Shown: positions 1 to 8,225 of the stretch, one piece after another
Layout of the letters: each line of letters begins with the position of its first letter
Numbering within the stretch: position 1 is the stretch's first letter
From: JBJHBP01 sp050485685
Lineage (GTDB): Bacteria; Pseudomonadota; Gammaproteobacteria; Steroidobacterales; Rariloculaceae
Length of the DNA: 64,000 nt
NCBI GenBank assembly: GCA_050485685.1
Contig: JBJHBW010000002.1
Span: forward strand, 124,001-188,000
Direction of reading: 5' to 3'
The notes under the pieces: model-generated
Seen by the model: only the letters and a program-made list of their open reading frames with translations
Database searches by the model: none
Told to the model about the DNA's origin: nothing
Translations under genes and position numbers: made by a program

Positions 1-448
1 GTACGGCGGCAACGGGCGGGGCCTTCACCCAGCGGTCCTCGGACGGCACGTAGTAGTCGGCAGCCAGCCATTGTCGCGTGATCGCATGGGCGCGGATCTC
101 GGCACCGGCATTGGCGAGCAGCGCGTTGCCGCCGGTCTGGTCAGCGTGGTAGTGCGTATTGATCAGCATGCGCACGGTCTCGCCCGCAAGCTTCTCCAGC
201 ACCGCGGCGGCCCGTTCCGGTGATCCGCTGTCCACCATCACGAGACCTTCGCCTGTGTTGAGGACGACAAGGTTGCCGGGCGCCCCGGTGATCAGGCTGA
301 TGCGATCGGTCAGCCGCTGCACCGCCAGCGCGCCGGAAGCGGGCACCGAGTGGCCGGCGGCGCCGTGCCGGGTGTCCGCCCATGCGCCGGCGAACGGCAG
401 CGAGGCGATCCCGGCCAGGCCCGCGAGCACGCGTCTGCGATCGGTCAT
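1..448 (-). CDS. metallo-beta-lactamase-fold protein, exported (C-terminus off the window)
   Basis: Only the first 149 residues are present; the gene runs off the left edge. The start has a GAGGTG ribosome site inside the end of the upstream DUF1552 gene, 5 bases away, so the two are surely co-transcribed. The N-terminus carries a twin-arginine-like stretch (DRRRVLAGL) and a hydrophobic export signal. The MBL fold is shown by the strand ending MVDSG near residue 72 and the metal motif THYHADQTGGN near residue 98, where the usual HxHxDH reads HxHxDQ. It is a paralogue of the protein at 32451-33380: both have a D-[QR]-[VI]..TGA..N[VL]VVL.T segment and a TRQW...YYV segment. Enzymatic substrate unknown; loss of the last His of the motif may weaken one zinc site (inference). 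Confidence 0.85.
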   Translation of the reverse strand, partial: MTDRRRVLAGLAGIASLPFAGAWADTRHGAAGHSVPASGALAVQRLTDRISLITGAPGNLVVLNTGEGLVMVDSGSPERAAAVLEKLAGETVRMLINTHYHADQTGGNALLANAGAEIRAHAITRQWLAADYYVPSEDRWVKAPPVAAV

Positions 449-453
449 CCCGT

Positions 454-1797
454 TCACACCTCGGACAGCGGGCCGGTGCTGTTGCCGAACTCGACTTCGG
501 GTATGCCCAGCTTTTCCAGGATGGTCAGGTGCAGGTTCGCCAGCGGTGTTCGCGGTGCAAGCGCGACGTTCTTGCCGCCGACATGCTGACCGTTGGCACC
601 ACCGATCAGCAGCTCCGGCATCGGGTAGTTGTCGTGCGCGTTGCTGTTGCTCATATTGGAGCCGTACAGGAACAGCGAGTGGTCGAGGATGGTGCCGTCG
701 CCCTCAGGCGTGTTGGCCAGCCTCGCAATGAAATCCGCGAAACGCCGCGTGTGGTAGTGCTGAATCCTGGTGAGTTCCTCGATGCGCACGCGCGTGTTCG
801 AGTGATGGCTCACGGGATGGAAGCCGCCCGACACGTCGACGACCGGATACGGACGATCGGTGCCTTCGGCCGCCATCGCGAAAGTGACGACCCGCGTCAG
901 GTCGGCCTGGTAGGCCAGTGCGATCAGATCGAACATCGTCGTCAGTTGCTCGTCGAAGTCCTCGAACACGCCTACCGGCGCGTCCGGCACCTCCAGATCA
1001 CCCATATCCCGCTCCCCGGCCCGGCTCACACGCCGCTCCAGCTCGCGAACGGTGTCCAGATAATCCGACAGCACGCGCCGGTCGCTCGCGCCCAGCTCGT
1101 TGCTGAGCGTGTTCGCCCGCTCCCTGACCATGTCGAGTACGCTCGCGTTCTTGGCGAGCAGAGCTTCGCGCTCGGCCGCCGTATCCCCTTCGCCCAGCAA
1201 CCGGATGTAAAGGTTGCGCGGGTTGTACTCCATCGGCAGCGGCCGGTTCGGCGACGCGAATGACAGCGTGATGGAGTAGGGGTTGCCGCCGCCCGCGGCG
1301 ATCTGCACGGTGATCTCGGAGGCCACTTCAAGCGATGGCAGCGTCGTTTCCTGCCCCAGCCGCTGGGCGATGAACTGATCCAGCGTGATGGCCATGCTGG
1401 CGCCGCGCACTGAAGTGTCCGGGTGCACGCAGGAGAGCCACGTGGCCGGGTTGAGCGTGTGCACGGAGAGGCGCGGCGCGGTGTTCTCGATGTTCTCGAA
1501 GGTGGTCAGATAGCGCTTGAAAGGCTCCAGCGGCGAGACGATATGGCCGAGTTCGAAATTCTCTCCGCTGCCGGAGGAGGTCCAGGCATCGACCTCCCTG
1601 CCGAACGGCGTGTTATTCATGATCGCGCCGTGCGGCAGGTAGAAAAAGCCCGCGCGGGTCTTCGGCTTCGCGGCCGTATTCGCCAGCGCTGTGGCGGCAG
1701 GCACCATGGCGTCCAGGAACGGCAATCCCAGCGCCACGCCGCTGCCGCGCAGGAATGTGCGCCGCGACAGATGTTTCTTGGTCAGGAATCGTGCCAT
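454..1797 (-). CDS. DUF1552 family protein, Tat-exported (cassette A)
   Basis: 447 residues. The start was set at 1797, where GGGAGACGA precedes ATG and the product begins MARFLTKKHLSRRTFLRG, a textbook twin-arginine signal; the longer reading lacks a ribosome site. After the signal come the DUF1552 hallmarks: GFFYLPHGAIM near residue 50 and GSNMSNSNAHD near residue 390. The family is common beside DUF1592/DUF1588-type c-haem proteins in Planctomycetes and some Proteobacteria and has no established function; it resembles the DUF1501/alkaline-phosphatase-like group (family knowledge, not proven here). It sits 13 bases after the DUF1592 gene and 5 bases before the MBL gene. A paralogue of the same length lies at 35916-37259. 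Export in folded form suggests a cofactor or metal. Confidence 0.9.
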   Translation of the reverse strand: MARFLTKKHLSRRTFLRGSGVALGLPFLDAMVPAATALANTAAKPKTRAGFFYLPHGAIMNNTPFGREVDAWTSSGSGENFELGHIVSPLEPFKRYLTTFENIENTAPRLSVHTLNPATWLSCVHPDTSVRGASMAITLDQFIAQRLGQETTLPSLEVASEITVQIAAGGGNPYSITLSFASPNRPLPMEYNPRNLYIRLLGEGDTAAEREALLAKNASVLDMVRERANTLSNELGASDRRVLSDYLDTVRELERRVSRAGERDMGDLEVPDAPVGVFEDFDEQLTTMFDLIALAYQADLTRVVTFAMAAEGTDRPYPVVDVSGGFHPVSHHSNTRVRIEELTRIQHYHTRRFADFIARLANTPEGDGTILDHSLFLYGSNMSNSNAHDNYPMPELLIGGANGQHVGGKNVALAPRTPLANLHLTILEKLGIPEVEFGNSTGPLSEV

Positions 1798-1810
1798 TGC
1801 TTCGTCTCCC

Positions 1811-4243
1811 CTATGGCTGCCGTGCCTGAAACGCCCCGGAACTACGGGACGCCACGGCCTGCTGGTGTTCGTCCGGCCCCTGGTGCCTGAAGGCATCGCT
1901 GTGCACGATGCCCTTGATCAGCGCACTCAGCGTGTAGTCGCTCGCAGCCGCGTCGCGCACGATCTGCCGCACCTGCGGCATGTCAAAGTATTCGATCTCG
2001 CGGTTGAGCGCGTACATCATCAGGCGCTTGGTTACGGACATCGGGAACTGGTCGGGCCGGCTGGTCAGGTAGCGGCGCAGCTCCACCGGCCCGGTCAGCG
2101 TGATGCCGCTGGACAGCGTCGTGCTGGCATCAATGGTCGCCTGCGCTTCGCGGTCGAAGTCGCGCCAGCGGCCGATGCTGTCGAAGTTCTCGAGTGCGAG
2201 GCCGGGCGGATCGATCACGCCGTGACAGCCCTGGCAGGACGGGTTGTCGCGATGCTCCTCAAGTCGCTCACGGATCGTGGTGATCACATCACCTTCCTCG
2301 ACGATGGACAGATCCGTCTCCACGCCCGGCGGCGGCGGCGCCGGCGGCGTGCCCAGGATGCGCTCCAGAATCCAGGTGCCGCGCAACACCGGGGAGGTGC
2401 GGTCGGCGAACGAGGTGTGCATCAGCACAGCGCCCTTGCCCAGCAGGCCGAAACGGTTCTCGTCCTCCAGCGTCACGCGCCGGAACTGACCGCCGTAGAC
2501 GCCGGAAATCCCGTAGTGCCGTGCGAGCGCCTCGTTGACATAGGTCCAGTCGGCATCGATGAGGTCGACGATGCTGCGATCCTCGAGCAGAACGCTGGCA
2601 AGAAACCGGCGGATCTCGGTCTCGAAATTGACGCGCAGTGCGGTATTGAACGCCGGGTCCGTGGGTTCCACCCGATCCAGCTCGTCCAGGTTCAGCCACG
2701 CCAGCGCGAAGTTCTCCACCAGCGCATTGGCGCGCGGATCGGCGAGCATGCGGTCGACCTGCGCACTCATCACGGCCGGGTCGGACAGTCGCCTGTCGGC
2801 CGCCAGTTCAAGCAGCACCTCGTCCGGACCGGTGCTCCACAGGAAATACGACAGCCGCGTGGCCAGTTCCAGATCGGTCAGCAGGCGAGTCTCGTTCGGA
2901 TCCGGCGAGGCCGGGATTGCGCGGTACAGGAAGTCCGGGCTGGACAGGATCGCGGTCACCAGCTCGGTCACACCCGCGTCGAACCCGCCGGCCTCGGCGC
3001 GGCCCATCTCGTAGAACCGCATCAACGGCTCCAGATCATCGTCCGTCACCGGCCGACGAAATGCCTGGGTGGCCATGTGCCGCGCAATGCTCAGCGCACA
3101 GGCGCTTTCTTCTGCCACCGTGGACGGCTCGCAGACGAAGATCCGGTCACGACTGTCGCTGGCCGACAGCCCTCTGGGCTGGTGCGGTCCCTCGATTTCT
3201 ATTGCGGTCTGCAGGATGGGCACGTCCGTGACCATCCCGCCGCCGGTGGCCGCATTGCTCAGTGCACGGGAGCGCTGGATGAAGGTCATGACCACGTCGC
3301 GACGGCCCGCCCTGACGAACGCCGAGCTCGCCACCATGTCCAGCAGCGCCAGCTTGCCGGCCGGGCCGTCCCGGTCGGCGATGTCGAGAAACTCCGGACC
3401 GCCCACCTGCCGGCGCACGACCTCCTCGCCGTCGATCAGCAGGACGAGTGTGGCCTCGGTCTGCACGCCGCGCGGATACAGGCCCCAATCGAGAAAGTTC
3501 TCGTCCGGGATGAGAAAGTGATACTCGCCGTCGGCCGGAAACACATGCGTGAAACGAATGCCGCCGCGCGCCGTGCCACCACGCGTGCCGAGCGGAAAAT
3601 CGGCCGCGGACGCGGGCGTGACCGGAATGGTCACCCGCTGCAGCCTGGGCACCGGTTCGCCCACCGCGAGGCGGACGGCGCGGCGTACGGCCGAGAGGTA
3701 CTGTTCCATGAATGATGGCGACATGGACAGGGCTTCGGCGATGTTGCTGAACCCCTCCACCTGGACCTCGGTGGGCAGCGTCGTCCTGGCGCCGATGTCC
3801 ACACCGATCAGCGACTCCAGCGTTGCCGACAGCTCCGTACGGGAAAGCCTGTGTATGGGTACATGGCCCACGCGGGCACGTTCACCGGAGACCCGGTCCA
3901 GCGTGGTTTCCAGGAAATCGATCAGCGTATCGACATCGTCCTGCGCCGGCTGCGGCGATCCGGCCGGCGGCATGAGCCGGCCGCGCATCTTGTGCACGAC
4001 ACTTTCCCAGGCGTGCGCATCCTCCGCCGCGTGTGTGATGTCCAGGATGTCCAGAGCCAGGCCGCCGGCCCAGTCGACCACATTGTGGCAATTCATGCAG
4101 TGCGTATCGACGAGCTGCGCGAGCGCGCGGGCCGTATCGCCGTTGGCTGCGTCCTGCGCCTGAGTGCCGCCGCCCCACAGGGCGAACACAGTGAGCCCCG
4201 CCAGCCTCAGCGAATGTGCGACAGATGTCCCGGCCTTGCGCAT
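1811..4243 (-). CDS. DUF1592/DUF1588-type dihaem c-type cytochrome protein (cassette A)
   Basis: 810 residues from the ATG at 4243, which has GGGGGAG upstream and opens a Sec signal ending near TQAQD. Two haem-binding motifs are visible: CMNCH at about residues 49-53, followed by MRGRLMPPAG (typical cytochrome Met region), and CQGCH at about residue 670 within a PSCQGCHGVIDPPGLALENFD block. The order Cyt-DUF1587-DUF1595-DUF1592-DUF1588-DUF1585 matches the large periplasmic or surface cytochrome family first catalogued in Planctomycetes; function unknown. First gene of a minus-strand operon with the DUF1552 and MBL genes. Its paralogue is at 33407-35893. Unlike that lipoprotein, this copy should be soluble in the periplasm. 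It is divergent from the cytochrome gene at 4497, which could be a redox partner (inference). Confidence 0.9.
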   Translation of the reverse strand: MRKAGTSVAHSLRLAGLTVFALWGGGTQAQDAANGDTARALAQLVDTHCMNCHNVVDWAGGLALDILDITHAAEDAHAWESVVHKMRGRLMPPAGSPQPAQDDVDTLIDFLETTLDRVSGERARVGHVPIHRLSRTELSATLESLIGVDIGARTTLPTEVQVEGFSNIAEALSMSPSFMEQYLSAVRRAVRLAVGEPVPRLQRVTIPVTPASAADFPLGTRGGTARGGIRFTHVFPADGEYHFLIPDENFLDWGLYPRGVQTEATLVLLIDGEEVVRRQVGGPEFLDIADRDGPAGKLALLDMVASSAFVRAGRRDVVMTFIQRSRALSNAATGGGMVTDVPILQTAIEIEGPHQPRGLSASDSRDRIFVCEPSTVAEESACALSIARHMATQAFRRPVTDDDLEPLMRFYEMGRAEAGGFDAGVTELVTAILSSPDFLYRAIPASPDPNETRLLTDLELATRLSYFLWSTGPDEVLLELAADRRLSDPAVMSAQVDRMLADPRANALVENFALAWLNLDELDRVEPTDPAFNTALRVNFETEIRRFLASVLLEDRSIVDLIDADWTYVNEALARHYGISGVYGGQFRRVTLEDENRFGLLGKGAVLMHTSFADRTSPVLRGTWILERILGTPPAPPPPGVETDLSIVEEGDVITTIRERLEEHRDNPSCQGCHGVIDPPGLALENFDSIGRWRDFDREAQATIDASTTLSSGITLTGPVELRRYLTSRPDQFPMSVTKRLMMYALNREIEYFDMPQVRQIVRDAAASDYTLSALIKGIVHSDAFRHQGPDEHQQAVASRSSGAFQARQP

Positions 4244-4459
4244 GTGCTCCCCCGTCTTTCGGGCATCCTGCTTCGGCACGGGCGCCTCAGGGAGCCTTCA
4301 GAAGCAGCAAGGCGCCAGCATAGAAGCACTTGCGCCTTCAAGTCCAATCCGGATGTTGAACGACCTGGACCGGCTGCAGACCATGCATCCGCAAGACCGG
4401 GGCGTTGGCATCACGTTCCAGGTGGCAGCACGGGGCGGTACCACCGCGCGGATCTGGGC

Positions 4460-4465
4460 TATAAT
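4460..4465 (+). promoter_or_regulatory. -10 element TATAAT of the cytochrome c gene
   Basis: A perfect TATAAT lies 32 bases before the TTG start at 4497, so the transcript would have a leader of roughly 25 bases. No good -35 hexamer is seen at 16-18 bases spacing. The position supports the TTG start rather than any of the upstream in-frame starts. Confidence 0.6.
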
Positions 4466-4496
4466 CGCCCGCCGCACCCCTAGCGAGGCAGCATCG

Positions 4497-5006
4497 TTGC
4501 GTAATCACGACGAACAATTCTTTGACAGCTTCGTGCTTGTTATCGGCATTCTTGTCGGCATCACGGTTGGCGTGTTCTTCCTCACCCGCTATATCTCGGA
4601 CCACACACAGGCCGTGTTCGTAAAGGAAGATCCGCGCATCATTGCCGCCATCGACGAACGCACGCGCCCGCTGGGACGCGTTGTGCTGATGGGCGACGAA
4701 GAGCTGTCCGCGGCGCCCGCGATTGCAGAAGCGCCGGCACCGGCCGCAGCGCCGATGACGGGGCCCCAGGTCTATAACTCCGCCTGCACGATCTGCCACG
4801 GCACGGGAGTCGGCGGCGCGCCGGTCACCGGCGACGTGGCGGCCTGGGCACCGCGTCTGGAGCAGGGCATGGAAGTGCTGATCCGGCATTCCATCGAGGG
4901 CTTTACCGGAGACGCCGGCTTCATGCCTCCCAAGGGCGGCCGTGTGGACCTGTCGGACGAAGAGGTCATCGGCGCCACCGAATATATGATCGAACAGTCG
5001 CGCTGA
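4497..5006 (+). CDS. membrane-anchored c-type cytochrome (cytochrome c5-like)
   Basis: 169 residues, starting at TTG 4497 just downstream of the TATAAT at 4460 and a GCGAGG ribosome-site-like stretch; upstream in-frame starts lie before the promoter. Residues 10-31 form one transmembrane anchor (SFVLVIGILVGITVGVFFL), then a charged periplasmic segment, an Ala/Pro-rich linker (about 71-88) and a monohaem domain with CTICH at 97-101 and the axial-Met segment GFMPPKGG. The architecture matches the short c5-type electron carriers common in Gammaproteobacteria that pass electrons between respiratory complexes at the periplasmic face. It is transcribed away from the cassette A operon. No terminator with a T-run follows; a 6-bp GACCCC/GGGGTC repeat lies at 5005-5030. 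Confidence 0.88.
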   Translation: MRNHDEQFFDSFVLVIGILVGITVGVFFLTRYISDHTQAVFVKEDPRIIAAIDERTRPLGRVVLMGDEELSAAPAIAEAPAPAAAPMTGPQVYNSACTICHGTGVGGAPVTGDVAAWAPRLEQGMEVLIRHSIEGFTGDAGFMPPKGGRVDLSDEEVIGATEYMIEQSR

Positions 5007-5032
5007 CCCCGATCACCAGCACCTGGGGTCGA

Positions 5033-6040
5033 TCAACGCCCGAGCCGCTGCTGCCAGCGCACCGCCGTCTCGACGATCTCGTCTAACCCCGTGAACCTCG
5101 CGCGCCAGCCCAGCTGTTGCGCGGCGAGGCTCACGTCGGCGATCAGCACCGGCGGGTCGCCGGGCCGTCGCGGACTGGCGATGACGGGAACGTCCCTGCC
5201 GGTCACGCGCGCAACCGAGTCGATGACTTCGCGCACGCTGAAGCCGCCTCCGGTGCCGAGATTCAGCGCGCCCGAGTCGCCTCCGGAACGCAGATGCCGA
5301 AGCGCACGCACGTGCGCTTCGGCGAGATCCGTCACATGCACGTAGTCGCGCACAGCGGTGCCGTCGGGGGTGGGGTAATCGGTGCCGAAGATCCTGACGT
5401 CGGGCTGGAAACCGAGCGCCGCGCTGATCACCAGCGGAATCAGATGCGTCTCCGGATCATGGTCCTCGCCAATCTCGGCGTCCGGATCGGCGCCCGCCGC
5501 ATTGAAATATCGCAGTGCCATCCACTGATAGTCGTGGCATTCGCCGAACCAGCGCAGGATACGCTCACCGAGGAGCTTGGACTCACCATAGGGATTGATC
5601 GGCGCCTGCGGCGTTGCCTCCGAAATTGGCAGCTGCTCGGGGATCCCATAGGTCGCGCAGCTTGATGAGAACACGATCGTGCGGACGTCGCAGGCCTGCA
5701 TCGCCTCGAGCAGGCTGAGTGTGCCGGCCACGTTGTTGCGAAAGTACTTCGCCGGATTGCTCATCGACTCGCCAACATAGGCGTGCGCCGCGAAATGAAT
5801 CACCGCGTCGATACCATGCGTGCGCAGCACGCTCTCCAGTGCAGCACGATCGCCGATGCTTCCTTGAACGAATGGCCCCCAGCGCACCGCTTCGCGATGT
5901 CCGGCGCTGAGGTCGTCGAGAACGACAGGCCGGTGTCCGGCGGCTGCGAGCGCTTTCGCAGTGTGCGAGCCGATGTAACCGGCTCCGCCGGTCACGAGCA
6001 CATTGAGCTGATCCATAGCGATACCGGCAACCTGCGTCAT
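5033..6040 (-). CDS. galE: UDP-glucose 4-epimerase
   Basis: 335 residues; interconverts UDP-glucose and UDP-galactose for surface polysaccharide and lipopolysaccharide synthesis in the cytoplasm. Extended short-chain dehydrogenase fold: NAD-binding GGAGYIGSH near residue 20, catalytic Ser-Ser-Cys-Ala-Thr-Tyr segment and YGESKLLGE (YxxxK) near residues 150-160. The start at 6040 overlaps the stop of the upstream decarboxylase gene as ATGA, implying translational coupling; an internal ATG at 6016, immediately before the Rossmann motif, is an alternative giving 327 residues. Together with the upstream gene it forms a two-gene nucleotide-sugar operon making UDP-galactose and UDP-xylose. Confidence 0.93.
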   Translation of the reverse strand: MTQVAGIAMDQLNVLVTGGAGYIGSHTAKALAAAGHRPVVLDDLSAGHREAVRWGPFVQGSIGDRAALESVLRTHGIDAVIHFAAHAYVGESMSNPAKYFRNNVAGTLSLLEAMQACDVRTIVFSSSCATYGIPEQLPISEATPQAPINPYGESKLLGERILRWFGECHDYQWMALRYFNAAGADPDAEIGEDHDPETHLIPLVISAALGFQPDVRIFGTDYPTPDGTAVRDYVHVTDLAEAHVRALRHLRSGGDSGALNLGTGGGFSVREVIDSVARVTGRDVPVIASPRRPGDPPVLIADVSLAAQQLGWRARFTGLDEIVETAVRWQQRLGR

Positions 6041-7014
6041 CTGCCTGCGAGGCCGCGCTTCAGCAAGCTGTCAAAATACGCGATGGTCTTCTCAAGGCCT
6101 TCGCGCAGCGGGATTTTCGGCTCCCAGCCCAGTGTCTCGCGAGCGCGACGGATGTCGGGCTGACGCCGCAGCGGATCGTCCTGCGGAAGCGGGCGATAGA
6201 CGAGTTCCGACTTCGAGTCGGTGAGCTCCAGGACCAGTTCAGCAAGCTCGCGGATCGTGAACTCGGTCGGGTTGCCGAGGTTGATCGGGCCGGTCAGTGC
6301 CGCGTCACTGTTCATCAGGCGGATCAGCCCGTCGACCAGCTCGTCTACGTAACAGAAGGAGCGCGTCTGTTCCCCGTCGCCGAACAGCGTGATCGGTTCG
6401 TTACGCAGCGCCTGCATGATGAAGCTGCTGACAACGCGGCCATCGTTCGGATGCATGTTCGGGCCGTAGGTGTTGAAGATTCTGGCCACCTTGATCTCGA
6501 GCCCGTGCTGGCGATGGTAGTCGAAGAACAGTGTTTCGGCGCATCGCTTGCCTTCGTCATAGCAGGCGCGCACGCCGAGTGGATTTACGTTGCCCCAGTA
6601 CGCTTCGGGCTGCGGATGCACGGTCGGGTCGCCATAAACCTCGCTGGTCGAGGCCTGAAGGATCCGGGCACGCACGCGCTTGGCGAGCCCGAGCATGTTG
6701 ATCGCGCCGTGCACACTGGTTTTCGTGGTCTGCACCGGATCGAACTGATAATGGATCGGTGACGCCGGGCAGGCGAGATTGTAGATCTGATCGACTTCGA
6801 CGTAGAGCGGAAACGTGATGTCGTGCCGCATCAGCTCGAAGGACTCCGCATGCAGCAGACCGGCCAGGTTTTCCTTGCTGCCGGTAAAAAAATTGTCGGC
6901 GCACAGCACATCGTCGCCGCGCTCGAGGAGCCGCTGGCACAGGTGCGAGCCGATGAAGCCGGCGCCGCCGGTCACCAGGACTCGATTTCTGAGACTATAG
7001 GTTCGTGCTGCCAT
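6037..7014 (-). CDS. UDP-glucuronate decarboxylase (UDP-xylose synthase) family epimerase
   Basis: 325 residues. An extended SDR with GGAGFIGSHLC near residue 16, the family-typical DNFFTGSKENL segment, NLACPASP, TSEVYGDP and the catalytic YDEGKR near residue 150 (YxxxK), followed by RIFNTYGPNM and DGRVVSSF. These segments are characteristic of UXS-type enzymes that oxidise and decarboxylate UDP-glucuronate to UDP-xylose, rather than of dTDP-glucose dehydratases. Product would feed exopolysaccharide or LPS glycosylation. Start at 7014 lies about 100 bases downstream of the tRNA-Arg gene on the same strand, so the tRNA may head the transcript. No UDP-glucose dehydrogenase is in the window to supply its substrate. 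Confidence 0.9.
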   Translation of the reverse strand: MAARTYSLRNRVLVTGGAGFIGSHLCQRLLERGDDVLCADNFFTGSKENLAGLLHAESFELMRHDITFPLYVEVDQIYNLACPASPIHYQFDPVQTTKTSVHGAINMLGLAKRVRARILQASTSEVYGDPTVHPQPEAYWGNVNPLGVRACYDEGKRCAETLFFDYHRQHGLEIKVARIFNTYGPNMHPNDGRVVSSFIMQALRNEPITLFGDGEQTRSFCYVDELVDGLIRLMNSDAALTGPINLGNPTEFTIRELAELVLELTDSKSELVYRPLPQDDPLRRQPDIRRARETLGWEPKIPLREGLEKTIAYFDSLLKRGLAGR

Positions 7015-7118
7015 GCCGTGTCGCCGGTGACGTTTCGGCGTTGCACTTTACAGCGCGAGGCCGGTTATCGCGAGCTTCCCATTCAGATCGCGAATCCGGC
7101 AAAACTCCTGATGCAGAT

Positions 7119-7195
7119 TGGCGCGCCCGACAGGATTCGAACCTGTGACCTTCGGCTCCGGAGGCCGACACTCTATCCAGCTGAGCTACGGGCGC
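7119..7195 (-). tRNA. tRNA-Arg, anticodon CCG
   Basis: A complete 77-base cloverleaf on the minus strand: acceptor GCGCCCG paired with CGGGCGC, D-arm with AGCTCAGCTGGATAGAG, anticodon stem TCGGC/GCCGA with loop CTCCGGA (anticodon CCG), T-arm with GGTTCGAATCC, G discriminator and an encoded CCA end. It reads CGG codons, which are frequent in this GC-rich genome. Confidence 0.97.
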
Positions 7196-7212
7196 GGATT
7201 GGATTCAGGCTT

Positions 7213-7246
7213 GCATGCCCGGCAACCCCTGAGTGGCCCGGCATGC
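7213..7246 (-). terminator. candidate hairpin terminator between the small gene at 7371 and tRNA-Arg
   Basis: Arms 7213-7223 and 7236-7246 pair over 11 positions with one mismatch (GCATGCC core) around a 12-base loop. It lies 125 bases beyond the stop of the gene at 7371 and 18 bases before the tRNA 5' end. There is no T-run, so it may be a Rho-assisted terminator or simply part of the tRNA promoter region. Confidence 0.35.
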
Positions 7247-7370
7247 CACACCTCAATGACGTGGAGCGGATTCTACCTCACGCCGAGGCCAGTCCGCCCG
7301 GTCCCGGCAGCGAGCATGGCGGCACTCAGACCCTGGAATCGGTTCCGTCGCCTGAACCTTTCAGCCGTCT

Positions 7371-7622
7371 CTACTGCTGCCACGCATACCAGAGCGATTC
7401 GAACTCGGCACGCGTCACGTTGCTTTCGAGCATGGCAGCCGAGAGCCGGGCCAGACCGAACCAGCCGGGGCTGTCATGGCTGGGCACCAGCTGGTGCAGG
7501 ATCGAACCGTCGGCATCCACACCGACCTCCCTGCACACGAAGCCGTCTTCGTCGACTTCCGTATACAGCGCCCACATATCGAGCGTCGCCAGTTCCGTTG
7601 GTGTCCACCTGAGATAAAACAT
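7371..7622 (-). CDS. small uncharacterised protein, DUF6881-like
   Basis: 83 residues from the ATG at 7622 with AGGG upstream; the 106-residue longer reading lacks support. The product has the pattern MFYLRW..., LYTEVDEDGFVCREVGVDADGSI, which resembles the small DUF6881 family (a strand-rich domain with an L-Y-x-E-L/V-D and an E-V-x-x-D-G-S motif); this assignment is from pattern memory and not certain. No signal peptide or membrane segment. It is alone on the minus strand, followed by the tRNA. Function not known. Confidence 0.65.
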   Translation of the reverse strand: MFYLRWTPTELATLDMWALYTEVDEDGFVCREVGVDADGSILHQLVPSHDSPGWFGLARLSAAMLESNVTRAEFESLWYAWQQ

Positions 7623-7732
7623 CCCTGTACACCCTGAGTGCAAGGTGCCATACGCAACCGACAGGCGGTCACGCCCCGTTATACTTTGCATCGCGGCGAG
7701 CGTCGCCGGATGCGGTCGCGCTGCGGCCGCTT

Positions 7733-7984
7733 CTAGCGGCGTTCGCGCGGGCGGGCTTCGTTGATGCGCAGTGCCCTGCCGCCCACTTCCTTGCCGTTAA
7801 GCTGCGCTATCGCTTCTTCAGCTTCGCGCTGGTTGGGCATTTCCACGAACCCGAAACCCCGGGATCGCCCGGTCTCACGATCGGAAAGAATCTTTACCGA
7901 CGCGACTTCACCGTAGGCACTGAATGCCTCGTGAAGTTCGGACTCGGTCATGCCATAGGAAAGATTACCAACATAGATATTCAT
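7733..7984 (-). CDS. RNA-binding protein with one RRM domain
   Basis: 83 residues and essentially one RNA recognition motif. RNP2 is IYVGNL at residues 3-8 and RNP1 is RGFGFVEM near residues 44-51; the tail is basic (RPRERR). Start placed at ATG 7984, directly before the domain; the longer reading adds an unrelated leader. Such glycine-poor small RRM proteins are widespread in Gammaproteobacteria and often cold-induced RNA chaperones, though their targets are mostly unknown. An inverted repeat at 7996-8037 lies immediately upstream in the probable 5' leader and may regulate translation. It is a single-gene unit. Confidence 0.88.
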   Translation of the reverse strand: MNIYVGNLSYGMTESELHEAFSAYGEVASVKILSDRETGRSRGFGFVEMPNQREAEEAIAQLNGKEVGGRALRINEARPRERR

Positions 7985-7995
7985 CAAAGGCGCTC

Positions 7996-8037
7996 TCACG
8001 CCGTTTGGAACAGCTAGCGACTCAACCAACGGCGTGA
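7996..8037 (-). promoter_or_regulatory. inverted repeat in the probable 5' leader of the RRM gene
   Basis: TCACGCCGTT at 7996-8005 and its exact complement AACGGCGTGA at 8028-8037 are separated by 22 bases and end 11 bases before the start codon, overlapping where a ribosome would dock. It could be an RNA stem controlling translation or a protein operator. The AT-richer stretch 8038-8225 upstream contains no gene that I can support. Confidence 0.45.
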
Positions 8038-8225
8038 AATCGAGCGCTAATCGGTCAGCAGACCAACGACTGGCTGAAGTGTGTTTGGCTGATAGTCAGG
8101 TAAAAGTGTTATTTGAATACCGACTGCTAGACCGCCCGACACCCGCATTGCCAAAGGCAACAGCCAGACTCTACGACCGGCAGGATTGTCGGTCAATCCC
8201 GAGTTCGTCAGGGAATCCGCTGCTT

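Noticed and set aside
1691..3715. Long open frame (674 codons) on the plus strand opposite the DUF1592 gene
   Set aside because: It lies antisense to a convincing gene, has no ribosome site or domain, and its Arg/Ala/Gly/Gln-rich composition is typical of antisense frames in GC-rich DNA.
5005..5030. Terminator after the cytochrome gene
   Set aside because: Only a 6-bp repeat with a 14-base loop and no T-run; too weak.
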